Positions 12,834 to 21,483 of a stretch of 64,000 bases of DNA are shown one piece after another. The stretch spans positions 620,001 through 684,000 of the forward strand of contig NZ_BMWC01000001.1 of NCBI RefSeq assembly GCF_014651035.1. The letters are read 5' to 3'. The stretch's first letter is position 1. Every line of letters begins with the position of its first letter. This DNA comes from Streptomyces lomondensis. GTDB taxonomy: Bacteria; Actinomycetota; Actinomycetes; Streptomycetales; Streptomycetaceae. A program made the position numbers and the translations under genes. Under the pieces are notes generated by a model that worked only from the letters and a program-made list of their open reading frames with translations, was not told the DNA's origin and ran no database searches.

Positions 12834-13226
12834 GTGGAACTCGCCCAAGTACGTCTGCTCGTCACCGACTTCGCCGCGTGTTACCGCTTCTACGGCGATG
12901 TCCTCGGCCTCAAGCCGCAGTCGGGGTCGGCCGAGGGGCCGTACGAGAAGTTCAGCCCCGCGGTCGGTTCCGCGGGGATCGCGTTGCAGGATCGGTCGAT
13001 GATGGCCGAGGTGCTCGACGAGGTGGGGGAGACGGCGACCGGGCACCGGTCCCTCGTCGTGCTGCGGGTGGACGCGCTGGACGCGTACTGCGAGGAGATC
13101 ACGCTCCGCGGCGCCACGGTCCTGCACGGGCCGGTTCGCCTGACCGACCGCATGCGGGTCGCCCATCTCAAGGACCCGGAGGGGAACTTGGTGGAGCTCC
13201 AGGAGTGGCTGCTGCTGCGCGGTTGA
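12834..13226 (+). CDS. VOC (glyoxalase/bleomycin-resistance fold) protein
   Basis: A small 130-residue protein of the vicinal oxygen chelate superfamily. The repeated beta-alpha-beta-beta-beta module is visible as QVRLLVTDFAACYRFYGDVL and HLKDPEGNLVELQEW, the latter being the conserved metal-ligand end. The GTG start is supported by GGAGGA at 12825-12830. It sits 17 bp behind rsmE and is probably transcribed with it. Members act as dioxygenases, glyoxalases, epimerases or drug-binding proteins, and the sequence does not choose among these. Confidence 0.82.
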   Translation: MELAQVRLLVTDFAACYRFYGDVLGLKPQSGSAEGPYEKFSPAVGSAGIALQDRSMMAEVLDEVGETATGHRSLVVLRVDALDAYCEEITLRGATVLHGPVRLTDRMRVAHLKDPEGNLVELQEWLLLRG

Positions 13227-13275
13227 CGCCTTTGCGCCCTACCGCGCCGCCCCCGTCAGTGGCAGGCTCCCCTTC

Positions 13276-13833
13276 ATGGGGGCGTACAGGAGGATCTGGC
13301 GGGGGCCGCGCGGCCGGCGGGTGGCTGTCGCGGCGGTGTTCGGGGTCGTCGCCGTGGGCGGTGCCGTCGCGTGCGAGCCGGGCAGCGGCATCAGCTCCGC
13401 GGCCGTCGCGTACACCACCGACGAGACCGTGACCAAGGAGCTCGACCGGCAGAAGGCAGGCGTGCGCTGGCTCAGTTGCACCGCCTCCTACGGCGACGAC
13501 GGAAACAAGTCGACACCGTCGCCCTCGGCGAGTGAGAAGACCGTCGCCACCGTCGACTGCCAGGGCGAGACGAAGGACGGCAAGAAGATCACCGTCGACG
13601 GCAAGGTCACCCACGCCGTGAACGGCGCCTGCGTGCGCGGGAACATCACCGCCAAGGTCGACGGCAAGGTCTGGTTCGAGGTCGACGGACTCGGCGACTG
13701 CGACGCCACCAGCCCGCCACCCGTGGGCGGCGGTCCCACGGGCGGGCAGCCCGGGCCCACCGTCACCGTGACCGTCACGCAGACCATCTGGTGCGACCGG
13801 TACCCCGACTGCCGTCCCGTCGAGGGCAAGTGA
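13276..13833 (+). CDS. Putative secreted protein or lipoprotein, function unknown
   Basis: I do not recognise this family. The 185 residues begin with a basic stretch (RRIWRGPRGRR) and one hydrophobic segment ending near Cys33 (VVAVGGAVAC). That cysteine could be lipidated, although a Leu at -3 is missing, so simple cleavage is also possible. The mature part has six cysteines (WLSC, VDC, GAC, GDC, IWC and DC) and a Pro/Gly/Thr linker near residues 150-165 with TVTVTVTQT. An extracytoplasmic location is likely. It stands alone between rsmE-VOC and the tricorn protease gene. Confidence 0.65.
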   Translation: MGAYRRIWRGPRGRRVAVAAVFGVVAVGGAVACEPGSGISSAAVAYTTDETVTKELDRQKAGVRWLSCTASYGDDGNKSTPSPSASEKTVATVDCQGETKDGKKITVDGKVTHAVNGACVRGNITAKVDGKVWFEVDGLGDCDATSPPPVGGGPTGGQPGPTVTVTVTQTIWCDRYPDCRPVEGK

Positions 13834-13905
13834 CGTACGCGAGGGGCGAACGGCAAGTGATCCGAACCCTGTCCGCGGCGCGCCGTCCCTGCATAGGGTG
13901 ATCGG

Positions 13906-16900
13906 GTGACACAGTCCGCATCGCCTGCTTATCTCCGGTTCCCGCACGTGCACGGCGACCTGGTCGCCTTCACCGCCGAGGACGACGTGTGGCTCGCCCC
14001 GCTCGACGGCGGCCGTGCCTGGCGGGTCAGCGCCGACAACGTGCCGGTGACCCAGCCCCGTATCTCCCCGGACGGCACCACCGTCGCCTGGACCTCCACC
14101 CGGGACGGCGCCCCCGAGGTGCACATCGCCCCGGTCGACGGAGGCCCCGCCAAGCGGCTGACGTACTGGGGCAGTTCGAAGACCCAGGTGCGCGGCTGGA
14201 CCCCCGACGGCGAGGTACTGGCGATCAGCACCCAGGGGCAGGCGAGCCTGCGCCGCACCTGGGCGCGTGCCGTCCCGCTCGACGGCGGCCCGGCCGCCAC
14301 CCTGCCGTACGGCCCCGTCGGCGACATCGCCTACGGCCCGCACACGGTGCTGCTGTCCGCGCCGATGGGGCGCGAGGCGGCCTGGTGGAAGCGGTACCGG
14401 GGCGGTACGGCGGGCAAGTTGTGGATCGACCCCGAGGACGACGGCGAGTTCGTACGGCTGCACGAGGACCTCGACGGCAACATCGAGTACCCGCTGTGGG
14501 TGGGGGAGCGCATCGCGTTCCTCTCCGACCACGAGGGCACCGGCGCGCTCTACTCCTCCCTCGCCGACGGCTCCGACCTGCGCCGGCACACCCCCCTCGA
14601 CGGCTTCTACGCCCGGCACGCCGCGACCGACGGCACCCGCGTCGTCTACTCCAGCGCCGGTGAACTGTGGATCCTGGACGACCTGGACGGGGCCGAGCCG
14701 CGCCGGCTCGACGTGCGGCTGGGCGGGCAGCGCGTCGATCTCCAGCCGTTCCCGGTGAACGCCGCCCGGTGGTTCGGGTCGGCGTCCCCGGACCACACCG
14801 CGCGCGGCAGCGCCGTCTGCGTACGCGGCTCCGTCCACTGGGTCACCCACCGCTCCGGCCCGGCCCGCGCGCTGGCCGCGACGCCCGGCGTACGGGCCCG
14901 GCTGCCGCGCGCCTTCCGCGCGGACGGCGAGGAGTGGGCGGTGTGGGTGACGGACGCCGAGGGCGACGACGCCCTGGAGTTCGCGCCCGCCACCGGCCTC
15001 GCCCCCGGTGCGACGCCGCGCCGGCTCGCCGCCGGGCAGCTCGGCCGCGTGCTGGACCTCGCCATGGCCCCCGACGGCAGCCGCGCGGCCGTGGCCTCCC
15101 ACGACGGGCGCCTGCTGCTCGTAGAGCGGGAGACCGGCGAGGTGCGCGAGGTGGACCGCAGCGAGGACGGCGATGTGTCGGGGCTCGTCTTCTCGCCCGA
15201 CTCGTCCTGGCTCGCCTGGTCCCACCCCGGCCCGCGGCCCCTGTGCCAGCTGAGGCTCGCCAACACCACCGACCTGTCGGTCACCGAGGCGACCCCGCTG
15301 CGCTTCCAGGACTACGCGCCCGCGTTCACGGCCGACGGCAAGCACCTCGCGTTCCTGTCGACCCGCTCCTTCGACCCGGTCTACGACGAGCACGTCTTCG
15401 ACCTGGCCTTCGTCGAGGGCGCCCGGCCGCACCTCATCACGCTCGCGGCGACCACCCCGTCCCCGTTCGGGCCGCAGCGGCACGGCCGGTCCTTCGAGAC
15501 GCCCGACCGGGAGGAGACCCCCGACAGCGAGGGCACCCCCACCACCCGGATCGACCTGGAGGGCCTCGCCGACCGCATCGTGCCCTTCCCGGTCGAGGCC
15601 GCCCGCTACTCCAACCTGCGCGCCGCCAAGGACGGGGTGCTGTGGCTGCGCCACCCGGTCGCGGGCGTGCTCGGCGCGTCCCGGGCCACCCCGGACGACC
15701 CCGACCCCAAGTCCGAGCTGGAGCGCTACGACCTCGCCCAGCAGCGCGTCGAGCACCTCGCCGTCGACGCCGACCACTTCGAGGTCAGCGGCGACGGCAA
15801 GCGGGTGCTGCTGTGGACCGACGGGCGGCTGAAGGTCGTCCCCAGCGACCGGCGCGCCTCGAACGACGACGACAGCGACACCAACATCACCGTCGACCTC
15901 GGCCGCGTCCGCCAGTTCGTCGACCCGGCCGCCGAGTGGCGGCAGATGTTCGACGAGAACGGCCGCATCATGCGGGACCACTTCTGGCGGCCGGACATGA
16001 GCGGCGTCGACTGGGACGGCGTCCTCGACCGCTACCGCCCGGTCGTGGACCGGTGCGCCACCCACGACGACCTCGTCGACCTGCTGTGGGAGGTCCAGGG
16101 CGAACTCGGCACCTCCCACGCCTACGTCACCCCGCGCGGCGGCCACGGCGGCGGCCCCCGCCAGGGCCTGCTCGGCGCCGACATCTCCCGCCACGAGGAC
16201 GGCAGCTGGCGCGTCGACCGCATCCTGCCCTCCGAGACCTCCGACCCGGACGCCCGCAGCCCGCTGGCCGCGCCCGGCGTCGCCGTGCGCCCCGGGGACG
16301 CCATCGTCGCGGTCGCGGGACAGCCCGTCGACCCGGTCGCCGGCCCCGGCCCGCTCCTGATCGGCACGGCGGGCAAGCCGGTGGAGCTGACCATCTCCCC
16401 GTCCGGCGGCGGCGACCCACGGCACGCCGTCGTCGTCCCGGTCGCCGACGAGGAGCCCCTGCGCTACCACGCCTGGGTCGCCGACCGCCGCGCCTACGTC
16501 CACGAGAAGTCCGGCGGCCGCCTCGGCTACCTGCACGTCCCCGACATGCAGGCGCCCGGCTGGGCCCAGATCCACCGCGACCTGCGCGTCGAGGTCGCCC
16601 GCGAGGGCCTGGTCGTCGACGTCCGCGAGAACCGCGGCGGCCACACCTCCCAGCTGGTCGTGGAGAAGCTGGCCCGCCGCGTCGTCGGCTGGGACCTGCC
16701 CCGCGGCATGCGCGCCGAGAGCTACCCGCGCGACGCGCCCCGGGGCCCGGTCGTCGCCGTCGCCAACGAGTTCTCCGGCTCCGACGGCGACATCGTCAAC
16801 GCGGCGATCAAGGCCCTCGGCATCGGCCCGGTGGTCGGCACCCGCACCTGGGGCGGCGTCATCGGCATCGACAGCCGCTACCGCCTGATCGACGGCACCC

Positions 16901-17109
16901 TGGTCACCCAGCCGAAGTACGCGTTCTGGCTGGAGGGCTATGGGTGGGGGGTGGAGAACCACGGGGTGGATCCCGACGTGGAGGTCGTGCAGCGCCCCCA
17001 GGATTACGCGGCGGGCAGGGACCCTCAGCTGGACGAGGCGATCCGTATCGCGCTCGAATCGCTGGAGACAGCACCTGCCAAGACGCCACCGGCGCTGCCG
17101 ACCTCTTAA
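13906..17109 (+). CDS. Tricorn-type protease (S41 family) with complete catalytic tetrad
   Basis: A large cytoplasmic peptidase of 1,067 residues that trims oligopeptides from upstream proteases. The N-terminal half is WD/beta-propeller-like repeats ([17 protein letters not shown] and similar). A PDZ domain lies around residues 750-850 ([18 protein letters not shown]) and the C-terminal S41 domain follows. By analogy with archaeal tricorn, the catalytic set is visible: Ser737-His738 in GTSHAY, Ser959-Asp960 in EFSGSDGD, and Glu1017 in [10 protein letters not shown]. The start is GTG 13906. Streptomyces tricorn homologues have been studied as hexameric peptidases. No partner aminopeptidase gene is adjacent. 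Confidence 0.93.
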   Translation: MTQSASPAYLRFPHVHGDLVAFTAEDDVWLAPLDGGRAWRVSADNVPVTQPRISPDGTTVAWTSTRDGAPEVHIAPVDGGPAKRLTYWGSSKTQVRGWTPDGEVLAISTQGQASLRRTWARAVPLDGGPAATLPYGPVGDIAYGPHTVLLSAPMGREAAWWKRYRGGTAGKLWIDPEDDGEFVRLHEDLDGNIEYPLWVGERIAFLSDHEGTGALYSSLADGSDLRRHTPLDGFYARHAATDGTRVVYSSAGELWILDDLDGAEPRRLDVRLGGQRVDLQPFPVNAARWFGSASPDHTARGSAVCVRGSVHWVTHRSGPARALAATPGVRARLPRAFRADGEEWAVWVTDAEGDDALEFAPATGLAPGATPRRLAAGQLGRVLDLAMAPDGSRAAVASHDGRLLLVERETGEVREVDRSEDGDVSGLVFSPDSSWLAWSHPGPRPLCQLRLANTTDLSVTEATPLRFQDYAPAFTADGKHLAFLSTRSFDPVYDEHVFDLAFVEGARPHLITLAATTPSPFGPQRHGRSFETPDREETPDSEGTPTTRIDLEGLADRIVPFPVEAARYSNLRAAKDGVLWLRHPVAGVLGASRATPDDPDPKSELERYDLAQQRVEHLAVDADHFEVSGDGKRVLLWTDGRLKVVPSDRRASNDDDSDTNITVDLGRVRQFVDPAAEWRQMFDENGRIMRDHFWRPDMSGVDWDGVLDRYRPVVDRCATHDDLVDLLWEVQGELGTSHAYVTPRGGHGGGPRQGLLGADISRHEDGSWRVDRILPSETSDPDARSPLAAPGVAVRPGDAIVAVAGQPVDPVAGPGPLLIGTAGKPVELTISPSGGGDPRHAVVVPVADEEPLRYHAWVADRRAYVHEKSGGRLGYLHVPDMQAPGWAQIHRDLRVEVAREGLVVDVRENRGGHTSQLVVEKLARRVVGWDLPRGMRAESYPRDAPRGPVVAVANEFSGSDGDIVNAAIKALGIGPVVGTRTWGGVIGIDSRYRLIDGTLVTQPKYAFWLEGYGWGVENHGVDPDVEVVQRPQDYAAGRDPQLDEAIRIALESLETAPAKTPPALPTS

Positions 17110-17180
17110 GGGGCGCGGGGCTGTGTCGATGTGCGGCTCCGCCGCGTGGGCGCGACCAGCCACAACGCACCCGCACAAGA
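17107..17180 (+). repeat. Intergenic repeat-like GC-rich element
   Basis: The stretch after the tricorn stop (aaggggcgcggggctgtg, then gcgcgaccagcc) has the look of a small intergenic repeat I recall as common in Streptomyces, often starting GGGGCGCGGGG and including GCGCGACCAGCC. It contains the hairpin GCGGC-TCC-GCCGC at 17133-17145. It may serve as a transcription terminator. Its repeated status cannot be confirmed within this window. Confidence 0.5.
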
Positions 17181-17232
17181 CGACGATACGATGCCCAAGT
17201 CGGACCGATTTCGGCCAACCCCCGGAGGAAAA

Positions 17233-17586
17233 ATGGCAGGGGAGCCCCAGGAAGACTGCCTGTTCTGCAAGATCGTCGCAGGCACCATCCCGGCGACGAT
17301 CATCCGCCAGACGGACACCACCGTCGCCTTCCGCGACATCAACCCCCAGGCCCCCACCCACGTCCTGGTCATCCCCAAGGCGCACTACGAGAACGCCGCC
17401 GCCCTCGCCGCAGCCGACCCCGCCCTCACCGCGGACGTCCTGCGCGAGGCCCAGGCCGTCGCGGACGACGAGAAGCTCGACAGCTACCGCCTCGTCTTCA
17501 ACACCGGCAGCGGCGCCGGCCAGACCGTCTGGCACGTGCACGGCCACGTGCTCGGCGGCCGCGGCCTCGAATGGCCCCCGGGATAG
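17233..17586 (+). CDS. HIT family protein (HINT-like nucleotide hydrolase)
   Basis: A small histidine-triad protein of 117 residues. [13 protein letters not shown] at the N-terminus is the typical zinc-binding Cys pair, and the catalytic triad is [14 protein letters not shown] proteins hydrolyse nucleoside phosphoramidates. ATG 17233 is chosen because GGAGGA at 17224-17229 precedes it; an earlier in-frame start lacks such a site and would add unrelated residues. Its 3' end touches the RNase Z gene, which suggests one transcript. Cytoplasmic. Confidence 0.92.
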   Translation: MAGEPQEDCLFCKIVAGTIPATIIRQTDTTVAFRDINPQAPTHVLVIPKAHYENAAALAAADPALTADVLREAQAVADDEKLDSYRLVFNTGSGAGQTVWHVHGHVLGGRGLEWPPG

Positions 17587-17591
17587 CCGCC

Positions 17592-18497
17592 TTGTCCGTA
17601 CGCGAACTCGTGGTCCTCGGCACCGCCAGCCAGGTCCCCACCCGGCACCGCAACCACAACGGCTACCTGCTGCGCTGGGACGGCGAGGGCATCCTGTTCG
17701 ACCCCGGCGAGGGCACGCAGCGCCAGATGCTGCGCGCCGGGGTCGCCGCGCACGACCTGAACCGGATCTGCGTCACGCACTTCCACGGCGACCACTCCCT
17801 CGGCCTCGCCGGCGTGATCCAGCGCATCAACCTCGACCAGGTCCCGCACGAGATCACCGCCCACTACCCCCGCTCCGGGCAGCGCTTCTTCGACCGGCTC
17901 CGGTACGCCACCGCCTACCGCGAGACCGTCGGGATCACCGAGGCCCCGGTGGCCGCCGACGGGCCCCTCGCCCGTACGGACGGCTACACGCTTCAGGCGC
18001 GGAAACTGTCCCACCCGGTGGAGTCGTACGGCTACCGGCTCGTCGAGCCCGACGGCCGCCGCATGCTGCCCGAGCGGCTCGCCGCGCACGGCATCAAGGG
18101 CCCGGACATCGGCCGGATCCAGCGCGAGGGCTCGCTCGGCGGGGTCCCGCTCGAAGCCGTCAGCGAGGTGCGGCGCGGGCAGCGGTTCGCGTTCGTCATG
18201 GACACCCGGCTGTGCGACGGGGTGTACGCGCTGGCCGAGGGCTGTGACCTGCTCGTCATCGAGTCGACCTTCCTCGACGAGGACGAGGAACTCGCGGTCG
18301 AGCACGGGCACCTGACAGCGGGTCAGGCCGCGCGGGTGGCCCGGGACGGCGGGGTGCGGCACCTCGTGCTCACCCACTTCAGCCAGCGCTACACCGACCC
18401 CGACGAGTTCGAGCGGCAGGCGCGGGCCGCCGGGTACGACGGTGAGCTGACCGTGGCGCACGATCTACTGAGGGTGCCGGTTCCGAAGCGTCGGTGA
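17592..18497 (+). CDS. rnz: Ribonuclease Z
   Basis: A tRNA 3'-processing endonuclease of the MBL fold, 301 residues. The metal motif is [10 protein letters not shown], with further signatures [20 protein letters not shown] and LTHFSQRY typical of RNase Z/ElaC. I place the start at TTG 17592, giving [13 protein letters not shown], which fits the length I remember for Streptomyces RNase Z. An ATG at 17571 would add seven residues and overlap the HIT gene by 16 bp. Its stop TGA overlaps a GTG that could start the deaminase gene. Confidence 0.9.
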   Translation: MSVRELVVLGTASQVPTRHRNHNGYLLRWDGEGILFDPGEGTQRQMLRAGVAAHDLNRICVTHFHGDHSLGLAGVIQRINLDQVPHEITAHYPRSGQRFFDRLRYATAYRETVGITEAPVAADGPLARTDGYTLQARKLSHPVESYGYRLVEPDGRRMLPERLAAHGIKGPDIGRIQREGSLGGVPLEAVSEVRRGQRFAFVMDTRLCDGVYALAEGCDLLVIESTFLDEDEELAVEHGHLTAGQAARVARDGGVRHLVLTHFSQRYTDPDEFERQARAAGYDGELTVAHDLLRVPVPKRR

Positions 18498-18517
18498 TAC
18501 GGCCGTACGATGAATTG

Positions 18518-19510
18518 ATGTCCCTCCCCAAAGCCGAACTGCACCTTCATATCGAAGGCACCCTGGAACCGGAACTGGCCTTCGAGCTCGTCGCGCGCAA
18601 CGGCGTCACGCTGCCGTACGCGGACACGGACGAGCTGCGCGAGGCGTACCGGTTCGAGGACCTCCAGTCGTTTCTGAACCTGTACTACGAGCTCATGGCC
18701 GTCCTGCGCACCGAGCGGGACTTCGAGGACCTGGCGAACGCCTATCTCGCCCGGGCCGCGGCGCAGGGCGTGCGGCACGCGGAGATCTTCTTCGACCCGC
18801 AGGCGCACACCAGCCGCGGGCTGGAGCTCGGCACGGTCGTCGAGGGGCTGTGGCGCGCGCTGGGCAGCAGCGAGGCGAACCACGGCGTCTCGACCCGGCT
18901 GATCCTGTGCTTCCTGCGGGACGAGTCCGCCGAGTCGGCCCTGGCGACCCTGGACGCCGCCAAGCCGTATCTGGACCGGATCACCGGCGTCGGCCTCGAC
19001 TCGGCCGAGGTCGGGCACCCGCCGGTGAAGTTCCGCGAGGTCTACGAGGCCGCCGCCGCGCTCGGCCTGCGGCGGGTCGCCCACGCGGGCGAGGAGGGCC
19101 CGCCGGAGTACATCACCGAGGCGCTGGACGTGCTCGGCGTCGAGCGGGTCGACCACGGCCTGCGCTGCGTGGAGGACCCGGCGCTGGTGGAGCGGCTGGT
19201 GCGCGACCGCGTGCCGCTGACGCTGTGCCCGCTGTCCAACGTCCGGCTGCGGACCGTCGACACGCTCGCCGACCACCCGCTGCCCGCGATGCTGGACGCC
19301 GGCCTGATGTGCACGGTCAACTCCGACGACCCGGCCTACTTCGGCGGCTACGCCGGCGACAACTTCGACGCCGTGCGCGACACCCTCGGCCTGGGCGAGG
19401 AGCGGCTGCGGGAACTGGCCCGCAACTCCTTCCTCGCCTCGTTCCTGGAGGACGACGAGGAGCTGCGGGCCCGGTATCTGGCCGAGGTGGAGGCGTACCG
19501 GTTCTCCTAG
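18518..19510 (+). CDS. Adenosine deaminase family protein (possibly adenine deaminase type)
   Basis: A zinc-dependent purine deaminase of 330 residues. Metal and catalytic motifs are visible: AELHLHIEGTLEPE, HAGEEGPPEY, RVDHGLRCVED and NSDDPAYFGG. The strings IEGTLEPELAFELVARNGV and EIFFDPQAHT resemble the bacterial adenine deaminase branch of this superfamily as much as true adenosine deaminases, so substrate is uncertain. ATG 18518 starts MSLPKAELHLH. A GTG at 18494 overlapping the rnz stop would add eight residues and is a real alternative. Cytoplasmic purine salvage is the likely role. Confidence 0.88.
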   Translation: MSLPKAELHLHIEGTLEPELAFELVARNGVTLPYADTDELREAYRFEDLQSFLNLYYELMAVLRTERDFEDLANAYLARAAAQGVRHAEIFFDPQAHTSRGLELGTVVEGLWRALGSSEANHGVSTRLILCFLRDESAESALATLDAAKPYLDRITGVGLDSAEVGHPPVKFREVYEAAAALGLRRVAHAGEEGPPEYITEALDVLGVERVDHGLRCVEDPALVERLVRDRVPLTLCPLSNVRLRTVDTLADHPLPAMLDAGLMCTVNSDDPAYFGGYAGDNFDAVRDTLGLGEERLRELARNSFLASFLEDDEELRARYLAEVEAYRFS

Positions 19511-19516
19511 GCCGCT

Positions 19517-20545
19517 TCACCGGGCGTGGATGCGGTCCACCAGGACGTCGATGACCAGCGGCGTGCGCGGGCCGTAGCCCAGCAGCACGCCGTCCTCCAC
19601 GGCGACGACGCGGCGGTTCAGGCCGGCCGGGGTCTGGGCGATGCCGGGGATCTTCACGAGGCCGTCGATGCCGCCGACGGACTCCAGGCCCTTGGACATC
19701 ATCAGGATGACGTCCGGCCGGGCCGCCGCCAGGGCCTCGGTGGTGATGGGCGTGAACGGCTTGTCGAGCCCGGCGGCGGTGCCCGCGTCCACCGCGCCCG
19801 CGGCCTCGATCAGCGAGTCGGCGCCGGAGCCCCTGCCGCCGATCAGGTAGACGGCCGCGCTGCCGCGCAGGTAGAGGAAAGCGACCTTGGGCCTGCTGCC
19901 CTCGGGCACGGCGGCGCGGGCGGCGGCGAGTTCGCCGTTCATCCGCCGGTTGAGCGCCCGGCCCGCGTCCGGGACGCCGAGGGCCTCGGCGACGCGGGTC
20001 GTGCGCGTGGTGACGTCGGACAGCTTCGTCGCCGGGTCGAGGACGACGACCGGGACGCCGGCGCCCCGGATCTGCTCCAGCGCCTCCTTGGGGCCGGTGT
20101 CGGTGTCGGCGAGCACCACGGACGGCCGCAGGGACAGCACGCTCTCGGCGCTCACGTCGTGCGCCTTGGTGACCTGGGGGAGTTTCCCCGCCTCCGCGAA
20201 CGTGGCGGTGATGTCGCGGCCGACGACGCGGTCGCCCAGCCCCAGGGTGAACACGATCTCGGCCACGCCGCCGTTGAGCGGCAGGATGCGGGAGGCGTCC
20301 TCCACGGTGACCTTCCGTCCGTCGGAGGAGTCGACGGTCACCGGCAGCTTCGGGGTGGGTGCCGCTCCGGCGAGGGGCGTGATCGTGTTCCTCGCGAGCT
20401 GCTTCCCGGCGGCCGCGGCGCGGGCGCTCGCGGAGTCGGCCGACGGGCCGGAACCGTCCGGCGCGCTCCCGCCCCCGCCGCAGGCGCCCGTGAGCAGCGC
20501 GAGCGTCAGGCCCAGTGCGGCGAGGCGTCTGCGGGATGCGCTCAT
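19517..20545 (-). CDS. Haem/hemin ABC transporter substrate-binding lipoprotein (HmuT-like)
   Basis: A surface lipoprotein of 342 residues that would capture haem or another iron compound for an ABC importer. The signal peptide ends in the lipobox LTGAC, with lipidated Cys22. The type III periplasmic-binding fold is indicated by LNGGVAEIVFTLGLGDRVVG and LRPSVVLADTDTG. The segment GRGSGADSLIEAAGAVDAG is typical of the HmuT/haem-binding subgroup. A DmdR1/DtxR-type iron box lies in the shared region with the divergent haem-uptake genes. No permease or ATPase gene follows; downstream is the convergent deaminase gene, so its transporter partners must be elsewhere. Confidence 0.85.
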   Translation of the reverse strand: MSASRRRLAALGLTLALLTGACGGGGSAPDGSGPSADSASARAAAAGKQLARNTITPLAGAAPTPKLPVTVDSSDGRKVTVEDASRILPLNGGVAEIVFTLGLGDRVVGRDITATFAEAGKLPQVTKAHDVSAESVLSLRPSVVLADTDTGPKEALEQIRGAGVPVVVLDPATKLSDVTTRTTRVAEALGVPDAGRALNRRMNGELAAARAAVPEGSRPKVAFLYLRGSAAVYLIGGRGSGADSLIEAAGAVDAGTAAGLDKPFTPITTEALAAARPDVILMMSKGLESVGGIDGLVKIPGIAQTPAGLNRRVVAVEDGVLLGYGPRTPLVIDVLVDRIHAR

Positions 20546-20563
20546 GGGTTTCCTGTCCTCTCT

Positions 20564-20593
20564 CCTGACACACCGTCGAGAGTAGTTTAGGTT
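20564..20593 (+). promoter_or_regulatory. Candidate promoter of the haem surface-protein operon
   Basis: CTGACA at 20564-20569 and TAGGTT at 20588-20593 are 18 bp apart, and the iron box overlaps the -10. A repressor bound at the box would therefore block the polymerase. Confidence 0.5.
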
Positions 20594-20605
20594 AGCCTTC
20601 CCTTA
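20587..20605 (+). promoter_or_regulatory. DmdR1/DtxR-type iron box
   Basis: TTAGGTTAGCCTTCCCTTA matches the Streptomyces DmdR1 (DtxR/IdeR family) consensus as I recall it at 15 of 19 positions, including the complete left arm TTAGGTTAG. It lies in the 83-bp divergent region between the HmuT-like gene and the surface-protein operon, so a single site could repress both when iron is plentiful. Confidence 0.8.
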
Positions 20606-20628
20606 GTTTCTTCTGGTGGGGGTGTTCC

Positions 20629-21429
20629 ATGGCGTGGGCAAGTGGCCTGCACCGCAAGGGAGTTGGGCTGTTCCTCGGTTGCGCGGGCGCGGCGGTCCTG
20701 CTGCCCGCGGTCGCCGCTCCGGCCGTCGCCGCCGGCGGCTCGGCGACCGGCCCCGAGGGGCAGAAACTCACCGTCTCCCAGTCCTCCGGCCTGAACCCGG
20801 CGGGCGAGACCGTGACCGTCACCGGCTCCGGCTACAACACGGAGAAGGGCATCTACGTCGCCTTCTGCGTGGACAACGGCCCCGGCAGGACGCCCACGCC
20901 CTGCGTCGGCGGCGTCGACATGTCCGGCGAGTCCGGGGCGTCGGCGTGGATCTCCTCCGACCCGCCCTCGTACGGGGAGGGGCTGGCGAAGCCGTACGGC
21001 GGCAGCGGGCACGACGGCACCTTCAGCGTGCGGCTCAAGGTGCGGGCCAAGGATGCCAACACCGACTGCACGAAGGCCGGCGTGCGGTGTGCCGTCATCA
21101 CCCGCAACGACCACACCCGGGGTGGTGACCAGAGCCAGACGGTCCGGGTTCCCGTGACCTTCGGCGGCGGCTCGGCCGGTGACGGCGGTGCGTCGCCGAC
21201 GCCGACCGCGACGGCCGGGACGAGCACGACCGGTGGGGACGGTGCGACCGGCGGGGGCGGCACGGCCGGTTCCGGCAGTGGCGGCGACCAGGGCGCGGAC
21301 GGCCCGCTGGCCAGCACCGGGTCCGCCGCGCTGCCGCTGGGGCTCACCGCGGCCGGGCTGGTCGGGGCCGGCGCCGGCACCTGGTTCTGGGCCCGGCGGC
21401 GCCGGGCCGGGCGCGCGGACCTGGGCTGA
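20629..21429 (+). CDS. Sortase-anchored surface protein with neocarzinostatin-like domain
   Basis: An exported protein of 266 residues. A signal peptide (about residues 1-35, ending AVAA) precedes one domain at about 44-180 with the pattern LTVSQSSGL, VTVTGSGYN, GIYVAFC, TPCVGGVD, CAVITRNDH and VRVPVTF. Its four cysteines and beta-rich spacing recall the neocarzinostatin apoprotein fold. A Gly/Thr linker leads to LASTG at 227-231, a hydrophobic segment and an RRRR tail, which together form an LAXTG signal for a class E-type sortase. ATG 20629 is the start, with a G-rich ribosome site. It heads the iron-box operon; the ligand is unknown but haem is the contextual guess. Confidence 0.8.
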   Translation: MAWASGLHRKGVGLFLGCAGAAVLLPAVAAPAVAAGGSATGPEGQKLTVSQSSGLNPAGETVTVTGSGYNTEKGIYVAFCVDNGPGRTPTPCVGGVDMSGESGASAWISSDPPSYGEGLAKPYGGSGHDGTFSVRLKVRAKDANTDCTKAGVRCAVITRNDHTRGGDQSQTVRVPVTFGGGSAGDGGASPTPTATAGTSTTGGDGATGGGGTAGSGSGGDQGADGPLASTGSAALPLGLTAAGLVGAGAGTWFWARRRRAGRADLG

Positions 21430-21483
21430 CCACACGCACGTCGTGCCGTCGGGGCACGGCATGTCCCGAAGGGGGATACGAAG

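Noticed and set aside
13168..17547. A 1,459-codon open frame on the minus strand opposite the tricorn gene
   Set aside because: It has no domain-like motifs, is rich in Gly/Val/Arg/Asp/His strings typical of high-GC shadow frames, and lies over a gene with recognised catalytic residues.
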